Source: Firmicutes bacterium ADurb.Bin182
Lineage (GTDB): Bacteria > Bacillota > Clostridia > Christensenellales > CAG-138
Direction: 5' to 3'
Assembly: GCA_002070205.1 (NCBI GenBank)
Contig: MWCU01000061.1
Location: forward strand, 1 to 63,400
DNA length: 63,400 bases
Below the pieces are notes generated by a model. It was not told the origin of the DNA and did no database searches. It worked only from the letters and a program-made list of their open reading frames with translations. Positions 24,869 to 34,002 of the stretch are shown here, in pieces. A program made the position numbers and the translations under genes. The first letter of the stretch is position 1, and each line of letters starts with the position of its first letter.

Positions 24869-26803
24869 TCAGCAGCCGGCCGGATCGCCGTTTTTAAGAT
24901 TATCAAGCATGGCCATAGCTTTGTCCCATTCAATATAGAGCTTTTCGATATGCAATTTTTTTTCTTCGATTGTTTTTGCGATTTCCATCGCTTTTACATA
25001 GTCCGATGCGATTTCTCGGGAAGCTGCTTTCGACTCAAGGTCAAAAAGCTCGGACTCCGCCTGTTTTAAGCGTTTTTCAATGCGCTCGATCTCGCCTTCC
25101 GTCCGGTTTACGGCGCTTCTTCTTTCCTTTCGCAAATCGTATGCGCTTTGCTTTTTTACCTCCTGCCCGCCCGTACCGCCGGTTTTTTGCTGCGCCGCAG
25201 CCTGCAGGAAGTCATCATAACCGCCGATATATTCCGTTAAACCCGTTTCATCCATATACAATATCCTGTCGGCCAGACGGTTTACCAAATACCTGTCATG
25301 CGTGACCGCAAGAATTGTGCCGCCGTAATCCTCAAGCGCGCTCTCAAGCGCTTCGCGCGAGTTGATGTCAAGGTGATTTGTCGGCTCGTCAAGAAGCAGA
25401 AGGTTGCTGCGCGAGAGCATAAGCTTTAAAAGCCGGATCCTTGCCTGCTCTCCCCCCGAAAGGCATGATATCTTTTTATTGATGTCGTCCCCTCTGAAAA
25501 GAAACGCGGCCAGGGCATTGCAAATATCCTTGCGGCAGATGTTCGCGTAATATTCGTCCCACACCTCGTTCAAAACGGTGTTGTCGGGATTAAGAGCGCT
25601 TATATGCTGTTCATAGTAGCCTGCTTTGATTTTTGAGCCGAGGACTGCGGTTCCCGAATCGCAGGTCTGTTGACCTACAAGTATTTTAAGGAGCGTGGTT
25701 TTTCCGCAGCCGTTCGGCCCCAATAAGAACACCTTTTCATTCCTGTGGATTAAAAGGTTAAGATCTTTAAAAAGAAGCGTTTTATCAAAGCTTTTTGTAA
25801 GCCCCTCAATCCTGACGACCTCGCTGCAGACAGCTTCTTTGGCTGTAAAGCTGAACCTTATGCGGGCGGGATCCCGTTCGGGTTCGACCAAGTCTTTTTT
25901 CAGCCGTTCGATCTGTTTGAGCTTTGCTTCCGCCGTCACGAAATTATGCTCCTGCCCCCAGCGCCTCTGCTGCTCAACTATACCGTAGATCCGCTCGATT
26001 TCCTTTTTGGCGTTCTTATACCTGCGCAGCGCTAGCTCGCGCTCGGTGCTTTTCAGTTCGGTATGCCTTGTATAGTTGCCTTCGGATACGTCGAGTTTTT
26101 GGTTTCGCAATTCGAATGTACGGTTCGTAACTTTGTCCAAAAAATATCGGTCATGGGAGATCACGATAAACGCGCCCGAAAAGCCTGTTAAGAATTCTTC
26201 GAGCCATTCGGTCGCGCGGATATCCAAATGATTGGTCGGCTCATCGAGCAAAAGAAGGTTTGCTGCCGAAAGCAATACCCGCGCGAGCTGCGCTTTGCTG
26301 CGCTGTCCGCCGCTCATCGTATTAAGCTCCTGATTAAGCTGCTCCTCGGAGAAGCCGAGGCCCAAAAGCGTTGACCGCGTACGGCTTCTGAATGTCAGGC
26401 CGCCCCCATCTTCATAACGTTCGCGAACCGAATGCTGCCGCCTGATAAGCGCATCCAGCCGGGCCTCGCCGGGGTTTTCGGTAAGTTTGCGGTTTATTTG
26501 TTCAAGCTCTTCTTCCATGCCGATTAATGCCCGAAACTCTAAAAGCGTATAGTCAAACAGCGGCAGATCAAGGTCATCGACTGCCTGCTCCATCATGCCG
26601 ATTCTCGCTTCGCGGTTTATGTACAGTTCGCCTTCGTCCGCCTGTTCCGATCCCGTCAATATCCGAAAAAGAGTGGTTTTTCCGCACCCGTTAACGCCGA
26701 TAAGCCCGATCCGGTCCTTTTCGTTTATCTCAAACTTGACGCCTTCGAAAAGAAGGCGCGTAATATAGGATTTTTTTAAATTGCTGACCGATATGAGCGT
26801 CAT
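24869..26803 (-). CDS. ABC-F family ATPase
   Basis: 644 residues with two ATP-binding cassettes and no membrane helices. Walker A motifs are GVNGCGKTT (about 37-45) and GPNGCGKTT; signatures are MSGGQRSKAQLARVLL and LSGGEQARIRLLKLML; both Walker B motifs end LLLLDEPTNHLDI. A basic linker lies between the cassettes and a charged coiled coil is at the C-terminus, as in Uup/YdiF-type ABC-F proteins. These act on the ribosome, in translation rescue or antibiotic protection. The ATG at 26803 gives the family start MTLISVSNLKKSY; the longer frame runs into the upstream gene. Confidence 0.92.
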   Translation of the reverse strand: MTLISVSNLKKSYITRLLFEGVKFEINEKDRIGLIGVNGCGKTTLFRILTGSEQADEGELYINREARIGMMEQAVDDLDLPLFDYTLLEFRALIGMEEELEQINRKLTENPGEARLDALIRRQHSVRERYEDGGGLTFRSRTRSTLLGLGFSEEQLNQELNTMSGGQRSKAQLARVLLSAANLLLLDEPTNHLDIRATEWLEEFLTGFSGAFIVISHDRYFLDKVTNRTFELRNQKLDVSEGNYTRHTELKSTERELALRRYKNAKKEIERIYGIVEQQRRWGQEHNFVTAEAKLKQIERLKKDLVEPERDPARIRFSFTAKEAVCSEVVRIEGLTKSFDKTLLFKDLNLLIHRNEKVFLLGPNGCGKTTLLKILVGQQTCDSGTAVLGSKIKAGYYEQHISALNPDNTVLNEVWDEYYANICRKDICNALAAFLFRGDDINKKISCLSGGEQARIRLLKLMLSRSNLLLLDEPTNHLDINSREALESALEDYGGTILAVTHDRYLVNRLADRILYMDETGLTEYIGGYDDFLQAAAQQKTGGTGGQEVKKQSAYDLRKERRSAVNRTEGEIERIEKRLKQAESELFDLESKAASREIASDYVKAMEIAKTIEEKKLHIEKLYIEWDKAMAMLDNLKNGDPAGC

Positions 26804-26829
26804 ATTGCCGTCCCGCTTTGAATTTGATT

Positions 26830-27324
26830 TTAAACATCCAGCCGTAATATCCTGATTCCCCGTTCGCTCGCGATTTTTATAGTTTGCGAGGTGCCGCCCG
26901 CCGCCCCGGTGGTCACGGCTATCAGCAGCGAGGAATTCTTTATAAGATAACGATTCCTTCTTTGCATGCATCCCGGAAGATATTTGTCCGAAAGGATCGT
27001 TATCTTGTCGCTGCCGTGAAGTATATGTTCATAGCGCGCTTTATCCCGGGAATTCCACCCCTTGCTTTGTCCGCTGAATGGGATCGCGCATTCAAGCGTT
27101 ATCTCAGGAAAACAGGTTTTGAGCGAAAGCACGGCTTCGGCGGCATAGGTATCGATCCCCTTGGCCATGCCGGTGATAAAATGCGTGTAGCCTTGTTGAG
27201 CCGCTTGTTCGATTGCCAAAAAAAGGCGGGCCTTCAGCGCTTTGCACCGGGCATCCTCTTCGTCATTATTCCACGGCAGTTTTTCCGGCCTGTGGCCGGA
27301 AAAACAGGCAGTCGATTCTATCAT
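26830..27324 (-). CDS. YpsA-like SLOG-family protein (DUF1273)
   Basis: 164 residues. The start region TACFSGHRPEKLPW and the glycine-rich THFITGMAKGIDTYAAEAV are diagnostic of the DUF1273/YpsA group, a Rossmann-like nucleotide-binding fold in the SLOG superfamily. YpsA affects cell division in Bacillus; the ligand is unknown. The ATG at 27324 was chosen because AAGGTG lies about seven bases upstream. It lies 26 bases before the ABC-F gene on the same strand, so the two may be co-transcribed. Confidence 0.85.
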   Translation of the reverse strand: MIESTACFSGHRPEKLPWNNDEEDARCKALKARLFLAIEQAAQQGYTHFITGMAKGIDTYAAEAVLSLKTCFPEITLECAIPFSGQSKGWNSRDKARYEHILHGSDKITILSDKYLPGCMQRRNRYLIKNSSLLIAVTTGAAGGTSQTIKIASERGIRILRLDV

Positions 27325-27554
27325 ACGGTTCACCTTATCCGTAAATGTTTTGCGATTTTTCAGGTTGCGAAGCATCGACGCCCTGTTTATTATACCCGAG
27401 CCAAAACGGATGTCAAACGATGCCGGCCATTTATTCCAATAAATTATATCATAGAAGGCCGATGGAGCATCTTTTACAAATGCCTCAGTTGACATAGCCT
27501 TTTGAACGGGCTACACTTTTGATTTATAGTATATAAGAACATTTAGAGGTATCA

Positions 27555-28397
27555 ATGAAAATATTTCTTGACTGTCTTCCGTGTATGTTAAGGCAGGTGC
27601 TTGAAGCTTCCCGTATGACGACTGCCGACCCGGACGTCCACCGGTCGATAATGGAGGATTCAATAAAAATCCTGTCCGAATACAAAAAGTACGGCTGCCC
27701 TCCCGATTTGTGCAGGGCAATGCACAGATCGGTGAAAAAGCATACCGGAATTGACGACCCTTATGCCCAAATAAAGCAGAGGGATATAAGCGCCGCCCTG
27801 AAAACCGAGCCCGTTGTCAGGCGATTCTTGGAGGTTAAAAATTATGACACGTATTGGGTGCTGAAAACGGCGGCTGCGGGAAATATCATAGATTCCGGGA
27901 TCTGCTGCAGCGTTGATATTGAAGGATGCATCGAATGTGAGCTGGAAAAAGAATTCGCTGTATGCGATCTAAGCAAATTTGAAGAAAAGCTCAAATCGGC
28001 AAAAAAACTTTTGATCGTCGGCGATAACGCGGGCGAAACTGTTTTCGACAGGATATTGGCGGAATATTTTTCCGGTCTTGATGTTTTTTATGCGGTCAGA
28101 AGCGAGCCGATTTTGAACGACGCGACGATGAAGGACGCAATCGCCTCGGGGCTAGATAAATGCGCAAAGATCATTGAAACGGGATGTACAATGCCCGGTA
28201 CGGTCCTTCCGGAGTGCAGCGGCGAATTTATGGAGATTTTCAACGAGGCGGATATCGTTATAAGCAAAGGGCAGGGGAATTTTGAAACGCTGTCCGGCTG
28301 CGTAAGGCAGGTATTTTACCTTTTCAAAGCCAAATGCCCCGCAATCGCAGATATGCTTAATGTCGATCTCAACGGCTATGTTTTTAAGTGCATTTAA
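27555..28397 (+). CDS. DUF89 damage-control phosphatase family protein
   Basis: 280 residues. The N-terminal CLPCMLRQ cysteine motif, LIVGDNAGETVFDRIL (metal-binding Asp and Asn), SEPILNDATMKDA and ISKGQGNFETLSG are the conserved DUF89 blocks. DUF89 enzymes are metal-dependent phosphatases thought to remove damaged or excess sugar phosphates and related metabolites. The ribosome site is AGAGGT. It is transcribed divergently from the ypsA-like gene. Confidence 0.9.
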   Translation: MKIFLDCLPCMLRQVLEASRMTTADPDVHRSIMEDSIKILSEYKKYGCPPDLCRAMHRSVKKHTGIDDPYAQIKQRDISAALKTEPVVRRFLEVKNYDTYWVLKTAAAGNIIDSGICCSVDIEGCIECELEKEFAVCDLSKFEEKLKSAKKLLIVGDNAGETVFDRILAEYFSGLDVFYAVRSEPILNDATMKDAIASGLDKCAKIIETGCTMPGTVLPECSGEFMEIFNEADIVISKGQGNFETLSGCVRQVFYLFKAKCPAIADMLNVDLNGYVFKCI

Positions 28398-28430
28398 AAA
28401 TTGCAGGCGCATAAAGATGGCGGAAACGGG

Positions 28431-28455
28431 AAACGCCCCCTTTTCGGGAGCGTTT
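28431..28455. terminator. Putative terminator between convergent genes
   Basis: AAACGCCCCC and GGGAGCGTTT pair with one mismatch, between the DUF89 gene and rubrerythrin. There is no real T run. Confidence 0.45.
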
Positions 28456-28501
28456 GAGTGTGCCGAAGAAGTCCGAATTGACTCTGTATCGGGAACATCC
28501 T

Positions 28502-29044
28502 TTAATAATTCTGGGCTCTCAGTTCAAAATAGGACTGCGGATGCGCGCACACCGGGCAGATCTCAGGCGCTTTGGGACCCGTATGGATATGGCCGCAGTT
28601 GTTGCATTTCCACATCACTGTGCCGTCACGCTCGAATACGGTGCCGTTCTCGATATTCGCGACGAGTTTTTTGTAGCGCTCCTCATGCTCTTTTTCGACT
28701 TTCCCGACCATGGCGAACAGAGTCGCGATATTGTCGAAGCCTTCTTCCTTGGCCTGCTCGGCGAATTCCTTATACATTTCGGTCCATTCGTAGTTTTCGC
28801 CCGCAGCCGCGTCTTTCAGGTTTGCGAGAGTATCGGGTACCCCGCCGTCATGCAGAAGCTTGAACCATATTTTAGCGTGCTCTTTTTCGTTTCCGGCAGT
28901 TTCCTCAAAGAGGTTGCCGATCTGGACGTATCCTTCCTTTTTAGCTTTGGATGCATAGTAGCCGTATTTGTTGTAAGCCTGGGATTCCCCCGCAAACGCG
29001 GCCATCAAATTCGCTTCCGTTTTAGTGCCTTTAAGTGATTTCAT
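28502..29044 (-). CDS. rbr: Rubrerythrin
   Basis: 180 residues. The four-helix diiron domain has [30 protein letters not shown] and [13 protein letters not shown], with Glu and ExxH ligands. The C-terminal rubredoxin-like knuckle is [10 protein letters not shown] and [11 protein letters not shown]. It reduces hydrogen peroxide in anaerobes. AAAGGAG precedes the start. It lies 19 bases after the ZIP gene, as the third gene of the fur-ZIP-rbr operon. Confidence 0.96.
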   Translation of the reverse strand: MKSLKGTKTEANLMAAFAGESQAYNKYGYYASKAKKEGYVQIGNLFEETAGNEKEHAKIWFKLLHDGGVPDTLANLKDAAAGENYEWTEMYKEFAEQAKEEGFDNIATLFAMVGKVEKEHEERYKKLVANIENGTVFERDGTVMWKCNNCGHIHTGPKAPEICPVCAHPQSYFELRAQNY

Positions 29045-29063
29045 TTGAGTTCTCCTTTCAAAT

Positions 29064-29837
29064 TCATATATTTATGCCAAATGCGCTTGAAAGCGGCATG
29101 ATGCATAACCCCGTGAACAGCGCGAACAGCGCTAAACGCTTATGTCCGTACTGCCTTGACGACGGAATGAGTTCTTCGAATGATATATGGAGCATTATTC
29201 CCGCAACGATTGCGAATATAGCAGCCATCATGATATCGCTTAAAAAGGGCTTGAGCAAAAGCATTGCCGCAAAGCCGCCAAATGGTTCCGCAAGCCCGGC
29301 GATCAAGGTATAAATGAATGCTTTTCCCTTTTTGCCCGTTCCGTAATAAACTGGAAGAGCTATGGCGACTCCCTCGGGTATATTATGCAGGGCGATAGCT
29401 ATCGCAACACTCATTCCCAATCCGCGGTTTGAATATCCCGAAATAAACGCCGCAATGCCCTCCGGAAAATTGTGCACGGCGAGAGCGAGAGTGCTTACCG
29501 TTCCGAGCCGGAGAAGGTTTTTGTGCTTTTTTTCTCCCCCGGCGTACTCGTGCGGGAGGAGCTTATCGAGCAGCATCGCGATGACCGCGCCCGTTATCAA
29601 AAACAAAGCCGATAACGCGGAACCTGCTGCGCTGCCGAGGCTCTCCGCAAGCTGCCGGTTCGCCCGGCTGAACATTTCGACAAGCGATACCGATATCATC
29701 ATTCCTGCGGCGAAACCCATGGAGAACGTCATCAGTTTGTCGCTTTTTGATTTCGCAAAAAAAACGACAAACGCGCCGAATACTGTCGAAAGCCCTGCGG
29801 CGAGTGAAAGAGCGAACGCGTATTCCGCGTTATTCAT
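29064..29837 (-). CDS. ZIP-family metal transporter (ZupT-like)
   Basis: 257 residues with about eight membrane helices. The two metal-site motifs [14 protein letters not shown] and [14 protein letters not shown] lie in helices 4 and 5, and HISFEELIP follows near the end. It probably imports zinc, iron or manganese. It overlaps the fur-family gene by eight bases, and rubrerythrin follows, which suggests metal handling linked to peroxide defence. Confidence 0.92.
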   Translation of the reverse strand: MNNAEYAFALSLAAGLSTVFGAFVVFFAKSKSDKLMTFSMGFAAGMMISVSLVEMFSRANRQLAESLGSAAGSALSALFLITGAVIAMLLDKLLPHEYAGGEKKHKNLLRLGTVSTLALAVHNFPEGIAAFISGYSNRGLGMSVAIAIALHNIPEGVAIALPVYYGTGKKGKAFIYTLIAGLAEPFGGFAAMLLLKPFLSDIMMAAIFAIVAGIMLHISFEELIPSSRQYGHKRLALFALFTGLCIMPLSSAFGINI

Positions 29838-30222
29838 TAAAATTTCGCTCCCTTTCGCACTTCGGGCACATGCCCGATAAGATTATGCTGCAGCTCTTTA
29901 TGCGGTAGCCGAAATTCCTTTCGGCCGTATCGCACAATCTGTCAAGCATTTCGTTTTCAAAATCGACGACTTCGCCGCAGCGATCGCAGATGATATGGCA
30001 ATGGTCCTTCGGGTTGGAATCAAACCGGTCCGCTTTTCCCGAAATGCCCACCCTGCCGATGACTCCCTGTTCGCTCAAAAGGTTCAGGTTGCGGTAAACC
30101 GTCGCGAGGCTCAATCCGGGGTTATCCGGCTTCAGCTTGCTGTAAACCTCGTCAGCGGTGGGGTGGATTTTATTTTTTTTGATTTGCGCCAACACTATTT
30201 CCCTTTGTCTTGAATAGGACAT
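29830..30222 (-). CDS. Fur-family regulator (PerR-like)
   Basis: 130 residues from the ATG at 30222, preceded by CGGAGGA; the longer frame has no ribosome site. The N-terminal winged helix has HPTADEVYSKLKPDNPGLSLATVYRNLNLL. The C-terminal dimer domain has the metal site DHCHIICDRCGEVVDF and a structural CPKC. Co-transcription with a ZIP transporter and rubrerythrin favours PerR (peroxide sensing) over Fur or Zur, but motifs alone do not decide. Confidence 0.87.
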   Translation of the reverse strand: MSYSRQREIVLAQIKKNKIHPTADEVYSKLKPDNPGLSLATVYRNLNLLSEQGVIGRVGISGKADRFDSNPKDHCHIICDRCGEVVDFENEMLDRLCDTAERNFGYRIKSCSIILSGMCPKCERERNFNE

Positions 30223-30241
30223 AAATCCTCCGAAAACGATA

Positions 30242-30284
30242 ACTATTATTGTTTTAGTATATATTAACATGCTCGGCATGTCAA
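30242..30284 (-). promoter_or_regulatory. Promoter of the fur-ZIP-rbr operon
   Basis: On the minus strand TTGACA (30284-30279), 17 bases, TATACT (30261-30256). The AT-rich segment at 30242-30259, with ACTA/TAGT ends, overlaps the start site and could be a Fur/PerR box; the match to the consensus is weak. Confidence 0.65.
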
Positions 30285-30485
30285 GTCGTTTTAAAAATAA
30301 ATGTTCGGATTTTTTGATTTCAAAGGAATGAAAATTGATGTTCATATATAGGCTCGGCCTGCCGAATTTTTCTTGATTTTCTGGGAAAATTAACGTTTTT
30401 CAATCGGATAATTTCCTTCTTCGGCGGCAATGATAATCCTTACAAGCGTTCTTTACGATCCCGCCCCGAAGGAGGACTGCACGGT

Positions 30486-31259
30486 ATGAGCATCAACAAA
30501 GTTGAGATATGCGGAGTAGACACATCGAAGCTGCCCGTATTGAGCGGCAAGCGCATGCAGGAGCTCCTTTTGGAGGTCAAGAACGGCAACACCGCCGCGC
30601 GTGAGGAATTCATAAGAGGCAATCTGAGGCTCGTGCTCAGCGTGATACAGCGGTTTTCCAACCGCGGGGAACTGATGGACGATCTGTTTCAGGTCGGCTG
30701 CATCGGGCTTATCAAAGCGCTGGATAACTTTGATCTGTCGCATAACGTGCGCTTCTCCACCTACGCGGTGCCCATGATAATCGGGGAAGTGCGCAGGCAT
30801 CTGAGGGACAACAGCACCATAAGGGTCTCAAGGTCGCTTCGCGATACTGCGTATAAAGCTCTTCAGGCGCGCAACCGTTTGATGGAACAAAATTCGCGCG
30901 AACCGACAATTTCCGAGATAGCGAAAGAGCTGTCGATGACGGACGAGGAGGTCGTTTATGCCCTCGACGCCATTCAGGACCCTATATCGCTGTTCGAACC
31001 CATCTATCATGATGACGGCGACGCGATATTTGTCATGGATCAGGTCAGCGACGACAAAAACCGCGACGATAACTGGCTCGACACAATTACGCTCTCGGAC
31101 GGAATGGAAAGGCTGAACGAGCGCGAACAGCGGATTTTGACGCTGCGGTTTTTCGAAGGCAAAACGCAGATGGAAGTCGCCGGGGAAATCGGAATATCCC
31201 AGGCTCAGGTATCAAGGCTCGAAAAGAGCGCGCTCAAGCATATGAAGAAGTTTGTGTGA
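30486..31259 (+). CDS. sigG: RNA polymerase sporulation sigma factor SigG
   Basis: 257 residues. The start NKVEICGVDTSKLPVLSGK is the sigma-G anti-sigma-interaction region. Region 2 has DDLFQVGCIGLIKALDNFDLSHNVRFSTYAVPMIIGE, and DAIQDPISLFEPIYHDDGD is also sigma-G-specific. Region 4 is HTH (TQMEVAGEIGISQAQVSRLE). It drives late gene expression in the forespore. The ribosome site is GAAGGAGG. It stands alone here, without spoIIGA-sigE beside it. A GGGAAAATTA at 30383-30392 resembles a sigma-F/G -10 but lacks a clear -35. Confidence 0.95.
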   Translation: MSINKVEICGVDTSKLPVLSGKRMQELLLEVKNGNTAAREEFIRGNLRLVLSVIQRFSNRGELMDDLFQVGCIGLIKALDNFDLSHNVRFSTYAVPMIIGEVRRHLRDNSTIRVSRSLRDTAYKALQARNRLMEQNSREPTISEIAKELSMTDEEVVYALDAIQDPISLFEPIYHDDGDAIFVMDQVSDDKNRDDNWLDTITLSDGMERLNEREQRILTLRFFEGKTQMEVAGEIGISQAQVSRLEKSALKHMKKFV

Positions 31260-31280
31260 AATAAGTATTCAGTTTATGTT

Positions 31281-31304
31281 AAATCTGCCTTGGGGCAGAT
31301 TTTT
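31281..31304 (+). terminator. AATCTGCC-type terminator after sigG
   Basis: AAATCTGCC-TTGG-GGCAGATT followed by a T run. Confidence 0.92.
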
Positions 31305-31475
31305 TCTTGTTTATAGGTTAGTGATTTAGCGGCCGGTTCAGAAGAAAATCCGTTTTATGGCAGTTTTTTTCAAAAAGCAATCCGGTCTGTTTCCCCGTAT
31401 AAGACCGAAAAGACTTTCGGCCGTGTCGTATTTTGCCGTAAGGTCCGGCGGCAATCATCGCTTTTGAACCCCCGG

Positions 31476-31483
31476 CATACATT
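31476..31483 (+). promoter_or_regulatory. Possible sigma-E -10 box before yqfC
   Basis: CATACATT matches the sigma-E -10 pattern and lies 24 bases before the yqfC start. The -35 match around 31454 is poor. Confidence 0.35.
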
Positions 31484-31507
31484 TAAAAGTACGCGAGGGG
31501 GATTTTT

Positions 31508-31792
31508 ATGTCAAAACGCAGGCATCGCCGGAAGCCGGTGCGCTTTATGGAATATTTGGATTTACCCGTGGAAACTCTGCCCGGCATTCCCAAGCTTACT
31601 CTGCTCGGAAGAGATACCGTGCTTGTAGAAAACCATAAAGGCATATTGGAGTACAACTCCGCCTGTGTACGCCTTATCACTGCGCTCGGCATTTTGCGCA
31701 TAGGAGGAGCAGACATGGAATTGAAGGAGCTCGGAAGCGAACTTGTGACCGTACGCGGCCAGGTCGAGTCGGTTCTTTTCGAGATGCAGTGA
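31508..31792 (+). CDS. yqfC: Sporulation protein YqfC
   Basis: 94 residues of the YqfC family: YLDLPVETLPGIPKLTLLG, then a short beta-rich domain ending GGADMELKELGSELVTVRGQ. The gene is known in Bacillus as sigma-E-controlled and required for normal sporulation; its biochemical role is unclear. GAGGGGG precedes the ATG. It overlaps yqfD. Confidence 0.92.
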   Translation: MSKRRHRRKPVRFMEYLDLPVETLPGIPKLTLLGRDTVLVENHKGILEYNSACVRLITALGILRIGGADMELKELGSELVTVRGQVESVLFEMQ

Positions 31793-32985
31793 ACATGCGC
31801 TCGCCCGTATGGAATTATTTAACGGGATATGTTAATATAAAAGCTGAAGGAGTAGCCCTTGAGCGCCTGTTAAACAATGCCGCGCGAAAGGGCGTCAGGC
31901 TGACGGGCATCAGGCGCCTGAGTCCCGTCGCCCTTACCGCCCGGCTGAGCGCAAAGGATTTTTACGCTCTTCACTCGCTCCGGAAAGGAATGCGGGTAAG
32001 GATTAAAATCCTTGATAAGCGCGGGCTTCCCTTTATCTACACGAGGAACCGCTTCAGAAAGGTTTTGCTTTTCGGGTGGATAATAGTGCTGGCGCTGCTT
32101 TTTGCGGCCTCGCGTTACGTTTGGTTTGTGGACATAAAGGGGTGTGAAAAAGTCGGCGAACAGGAAATAATGATGCTGCTTGAAAACGAAGGCATTCTGG
32201 CGGGAACGCCGCAAAAGGACCTTGAGCCTTACTCCCTCGGGTCGAAGCTTATGCAAAAGGACCCGCGAATTGCCTGGGCGGGCGTCAGCCTCAAGGGAGT
32301 GATCCTGACGGTCCAAATCAAGGAGGCGGTGCAGCCGCCGGTCATACTCAACGATACGAGACCTGCGAATGTTTACGCCGCAAAAGACGCCTTGATCATA
32401 AAGATCACTGCGCTGAAGGGAGAGGCGCGGGTGATGCCGGGAGATGTGGTGCGCGCCGGTGAGGTTTTGATATCGGGGGATCTAAGGACGGACAGCACTC
32501 CCGAACTTTTCGTGCATGCCGAAGGAGAGGTTATCGGGCATGTATGGTATACGGTTTCGGCAAAAGCCGACCTCTATGAAAACAAGCTCATGCGGTCGGG
32601 GAAAAGCGTTCCGTATACCAAAATAATATTTATTTCTCCGTCTGTTTACGAGACTTTTACGAACGGCTGGGACTTTGGCGGATTTGCAGATTATGAGCTT
32701 GTCAAATCCCGCGGGTTCGAATTGGACCGGTTGTTCCCGTTAAGAGTAGAGACCGGAGCATGCTTCGAACTCGTAAACCAAAAAGCTGCCAGGAGCATGG
32801 AGGACGCCGAGAGGGAAGCTCTCGCGCAAGCGGAAAAAAGATTGATTGAGACCGTTCCGAAGGACGCCGTAATCCTTTCGAAGGAAACTGTTTCGGCTGC
32901 AGAGGACGACGGAAGCATTATGGTGGAAATCACCGTGCGGACAGAGGAACAAATCGGAAAAACGATATTATTGCAGGGCGGATAA
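31789..32985 (+). CDS. yqfD: Sporulation protein YqfD
   Basis: 398 residues from a GTG overlapping the yqfC stop (GTGA); an ATG at 31795 is an equally likely start. The N-terminal domain (1-90) is soluble, one membrane helix follows (VLLFGWIIVLALLFAASRY, about 90-108), and a large outer part includes a POTRA-like VWFVDIKGCEKVGEQEI. It works with YqfC in the mother cell. The long C-terminal region has the acidic, repeated Lys/Glu pattern usual for the family. Confidence 0.92.
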   Translation: MNMRSPVWNYLTGYVNIKAEGVALERLLNNAARKGVRLTGIRRLSPVALTARLSAKDFYALHSLRKGMRVRIKILDKRGLPFIYTRNRFRKVLLFGWIIVLALLFAASRYVWFVDIKGCEKVGEQEIMMLLENEGILAGTPQKDLEPYSLGSKLMQKDPRIAWAGVSLKGVILTVQIKEAVQPPVILNDTRPANVYAAKDALIIKITALKGEARVMPGDVVRAGEVLISGDLRTDSTPELFVHAEGEVIGHVWYTVSAKADLYENKLMRSGKSVPYTKIIFISPSVYETFTNGWDFGGFADYELVKSRGFELDRLFPLRVETGACFELVNQKAARSMEDAEREALAQAEKRLIETVPKDAVILSKETVSAAEDDGSIMVEITVRTEEQIGKTILLQGG

Positions 32986-32988
32986 AAC

Positions 32989-33996
32989 ATGCAGGACGAA
33001 TTGAATGCGGCGGCAAAAGAAGAACCCGCGGCCAGATGCGCGGAAACGGTACCGGTAGAATCCATAGACGAGGTGATACGCCTTTTCGGAGTATTCGACG
33101 AAAACTTGAGCGTAATAGAATCCGAAACGAATACGCGTATAACGGCCGCTTCGGACAACATAAGGGTTGAAGGCGAAAGTGAAAACGTCCGGATAGCCGC
33201 GGTTGTATTGGACAAGCTTATTTCCATGCTCAGGAAGGGAGACAGAATAGACAGGTCCAGGATCCGCTATTCCATCGACCTTGCAAAGGAGGGCAATGCC
33301 GATCTTATCGACCAGCTCATGGACGACGTGGTCGCTTTTACGCACAGGGGGAGGCAGATAAAGTGCAAAACGCTCGGACAAAAAAGGTATGTTCAAGCCC
33401 TCAAGCAAAACACCGTAGTATTCTCAATAGGGCCCGCAGGTACCGGCAAAACATATCTTGCGGTTGCCATGGCAGTGCTGGCGTTTAAAAATAAAGAAGT
33501 CAGCAAGATAATTCTTACGCGCCCTGCGGTCGAGGCAGGCGAAAAACTCGGTTTTTTGCCGGGCGATCTCCAAAACAAGGTGGATCCTTACTTAAGGCCG
33601 CTCTATGACGCGCTGTATGATTTTTTCGGGGCCGAGACCTATAAGAGCCTTAGCGAGCGGGGCGCTATCGAGGTTGCTCCTCTTGCTTATATGAGGGGAA
33701 GGACTCTTAACGACGCATACATTATTCTGGATGAAGCGCAAAACTGCACTGTGGAACAGATGAAAATGTTTCTTACCCGCTTCGGAGAGGGATCGCGTGT
33801 CGTGGTGACAGGCGATATAACTCAAATAGACCTGCCTAAGGACAGAAAAAGCGGTCTCATCCATGCCCTTGACGTACTCGGCGATGTAGAGGGTATAAAA
33901 ATGGTCTATTTGAACCACAAGGACGTGGTAAGGCACGAAATGGTCCAAAGGATAGTTCGTGCGTATGAAAAGGCGGAACAGAGCCGCGGAAGGTGA
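32989..33996 (+). CDS. phoH: PhoH-family ATPase
   Basis: 335 residues. A short N-terminal KH-like region precedes the PhoH ATPase core: Walker A GPAGTGKTYLAVAMA (about 146-160), LTRPAVEAGEKLGFLPGDL, PLAYMRGRTLNDA and Walker B ILDEAQN, then VVTGDITQIDLP. PhoH proteins are ATPases linked to RNA metabolism. It begins three bases after yqfD and is followed by pgpH, the usual Firmicutes order. Confidence 0.95.
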   Translation: MQDELNAAAKEEPAARCAETVPVESIDEVIRLFGVFDENLSVIESETNTRITAASDNIRVEGESENVRIAAVVLDKLISMLRKGDRIDRSRIRYSIDLAKEGNADLIDQLMDDVVAFTHRGRQIKCKTLGQKRYVQALKQNTVVFSIGPAGTGKTYLAVAMAVLAFKNKEVSKIILTRPAVEAGEKLGFLPGDLQNKVDPYLRPLYDALYDFFGAETYKSLSERGAIEVAPLAYMRGRTLNDAYIILDEAQNCTVEQMKMFLTRFGEGSRVVVTGDITQIDLPKDRKSGLIHALDVLGDVEGIKMVYLNHKDVVRHEMVQRIVRAYEKAEQSRGR

Positions 33997-34002
33997 GTGA
34001 CC

